From the NCBI GenBank assembly GCA_023419055.1, contig JAEZYO010000700.1, forward strand, positions 1-5,996: DNA of 5,996 nt, given 5' to 3'. Source of the DNA: Pseudomonadota bacterium (GTDB lineage: Bacteria; Myxococcota; Polyangia; Polyangiales; Polyangiaceae). Both the position numbers and the translations under genes were made by a program. Shown here piece after piece: positions 5,899-5,996 of the stretch. Every line of letters begins with the position of its first letter. Position 1 is the first letter of the stretch. The notes under the pieces were generated by a model. That model searched no databases. It was given only the letters and a program-made list of their open reading frames with translations, and was not told the DNA's origin.

Positions 5899-5907
5899 TA
5901 GTACGCT
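5899..5907 (+). promoter_or_regulatory. Candidate -10 element for the last lipoprotein gene
   Basis: TAGTACGCT contains TACGCT (5902-5907), resembling the TACNNT hexamers before the genes at 376 and 4598, and ends 5 bases before ATG 5913. No good -35 is visible. This is weak on its own and supported mainly by the recurrence. Confidence 0.25.
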
Positions 5908-5912
5908 GAGCC

Positions 5913-5996
5913 ATGGCTTTGCGGTGGGTCGCCCTTTCGGGGCTGGGAGTTCTCGTACTGGTGGCGTGCGGTTCCTCTTCCGACGGAGACGGGAGC
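5913..5996 (+). CDS. Lipoprotein, N-terminal 28 residues only
   Basis: ATG 5913 opens a frame that runs off the window end. MALRWVALSGLGVLVLVAC is a textbook lipoprotein signal: a positive n-region (Arg4), a hydrophobic core, and lipobox LVAC with the anchor Cys at residue 19. It is followed by GSSSDGDGS, a hydrophilic Ser/Gly/Asp spacer start like that of the preceding lipoprotein. Nothing of the mature domain is visible, so function is unknown. It could be a paralogue of the six-cysteine lipoprotein 139 bases upstream, but the window does not show this. Confidence 0.75.
   Translation, partial: MALRWVALSGLGVLVLVACGSSSDGDGS

Overview
This is a GC-rich, gene-dense stretch with strong third-position G/C bias. 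It most resembles a predatory or social Myxococcota genome, probably of the Polyangia/Sorangium type. That placement is inference. It rests on the base composition, the two lipoproteins whose lipid-anchor Cys is followed by acidic and Gly/Ser/Ala-rich spacers, the GAF-like/LuxR-type regulator, and the secreted FG-GAP-type protein. No rRNA, tRNA, CRISPR array, insertion sequence or phage gene is visible.

Layout. Bases 2-307 (+) hold the last 101 codons of a cation diffusion facilitator (CDF) metal exporter. After a 68-base gap with a candidate promoter comes a compact + strand set: a 132-residue YbjN/CesT-like protein (376-774), a PspA/IM30 membrane-stress protein (789-1613) and a 651-residue exported protein (1688-3643). 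The exported protein has a CBM9-like N-terminal domain followed by two copies of an FG-GAP-like unit. It converges, with 7 bases between stop codons, on a - strand LuxR-family regulator (3651-4526). A 71-base divergent region (4527-4597) separates that regulator from a + strand lipoprotein (4598-5773), which carries two copies of an unrecognised six-cysteine domain. A 139-base region with three stem-loops follows (5774-5912), and then the first 28 codons of another lipoprotein (5913 to the window end).

How the genes may work together. The YbjN-like/PspA pair looks translationally coupled, because the PspA ribosome binding site overlaps the upstream stop codon. It is probably a cytoplasmic or inner-membrane stress module, and the exported protein 74 bases downstream may be co-transcribed. 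The LuxR-type gene and the divergent lipoprotein share a control region with a near-perfect 8-base-arm inverted repeat, so the regulator may control the lipoprotein, itself, or both. The genes at the head of probable transcription units (376, 4598, 5913) each have a TACNNT hexamer 5-10 bases before the start codon and little or no Shine-Dalgarno sequence, which suggests very short or absent 5' leaders.

The least explained items are the duplicated six-cysteine lipoprotein, the duplicated FG-GAP-like units joined to a CBM9-like domain, and the divergent operator candidate. I see no evidence for a complete new defence or mobile system in this window.
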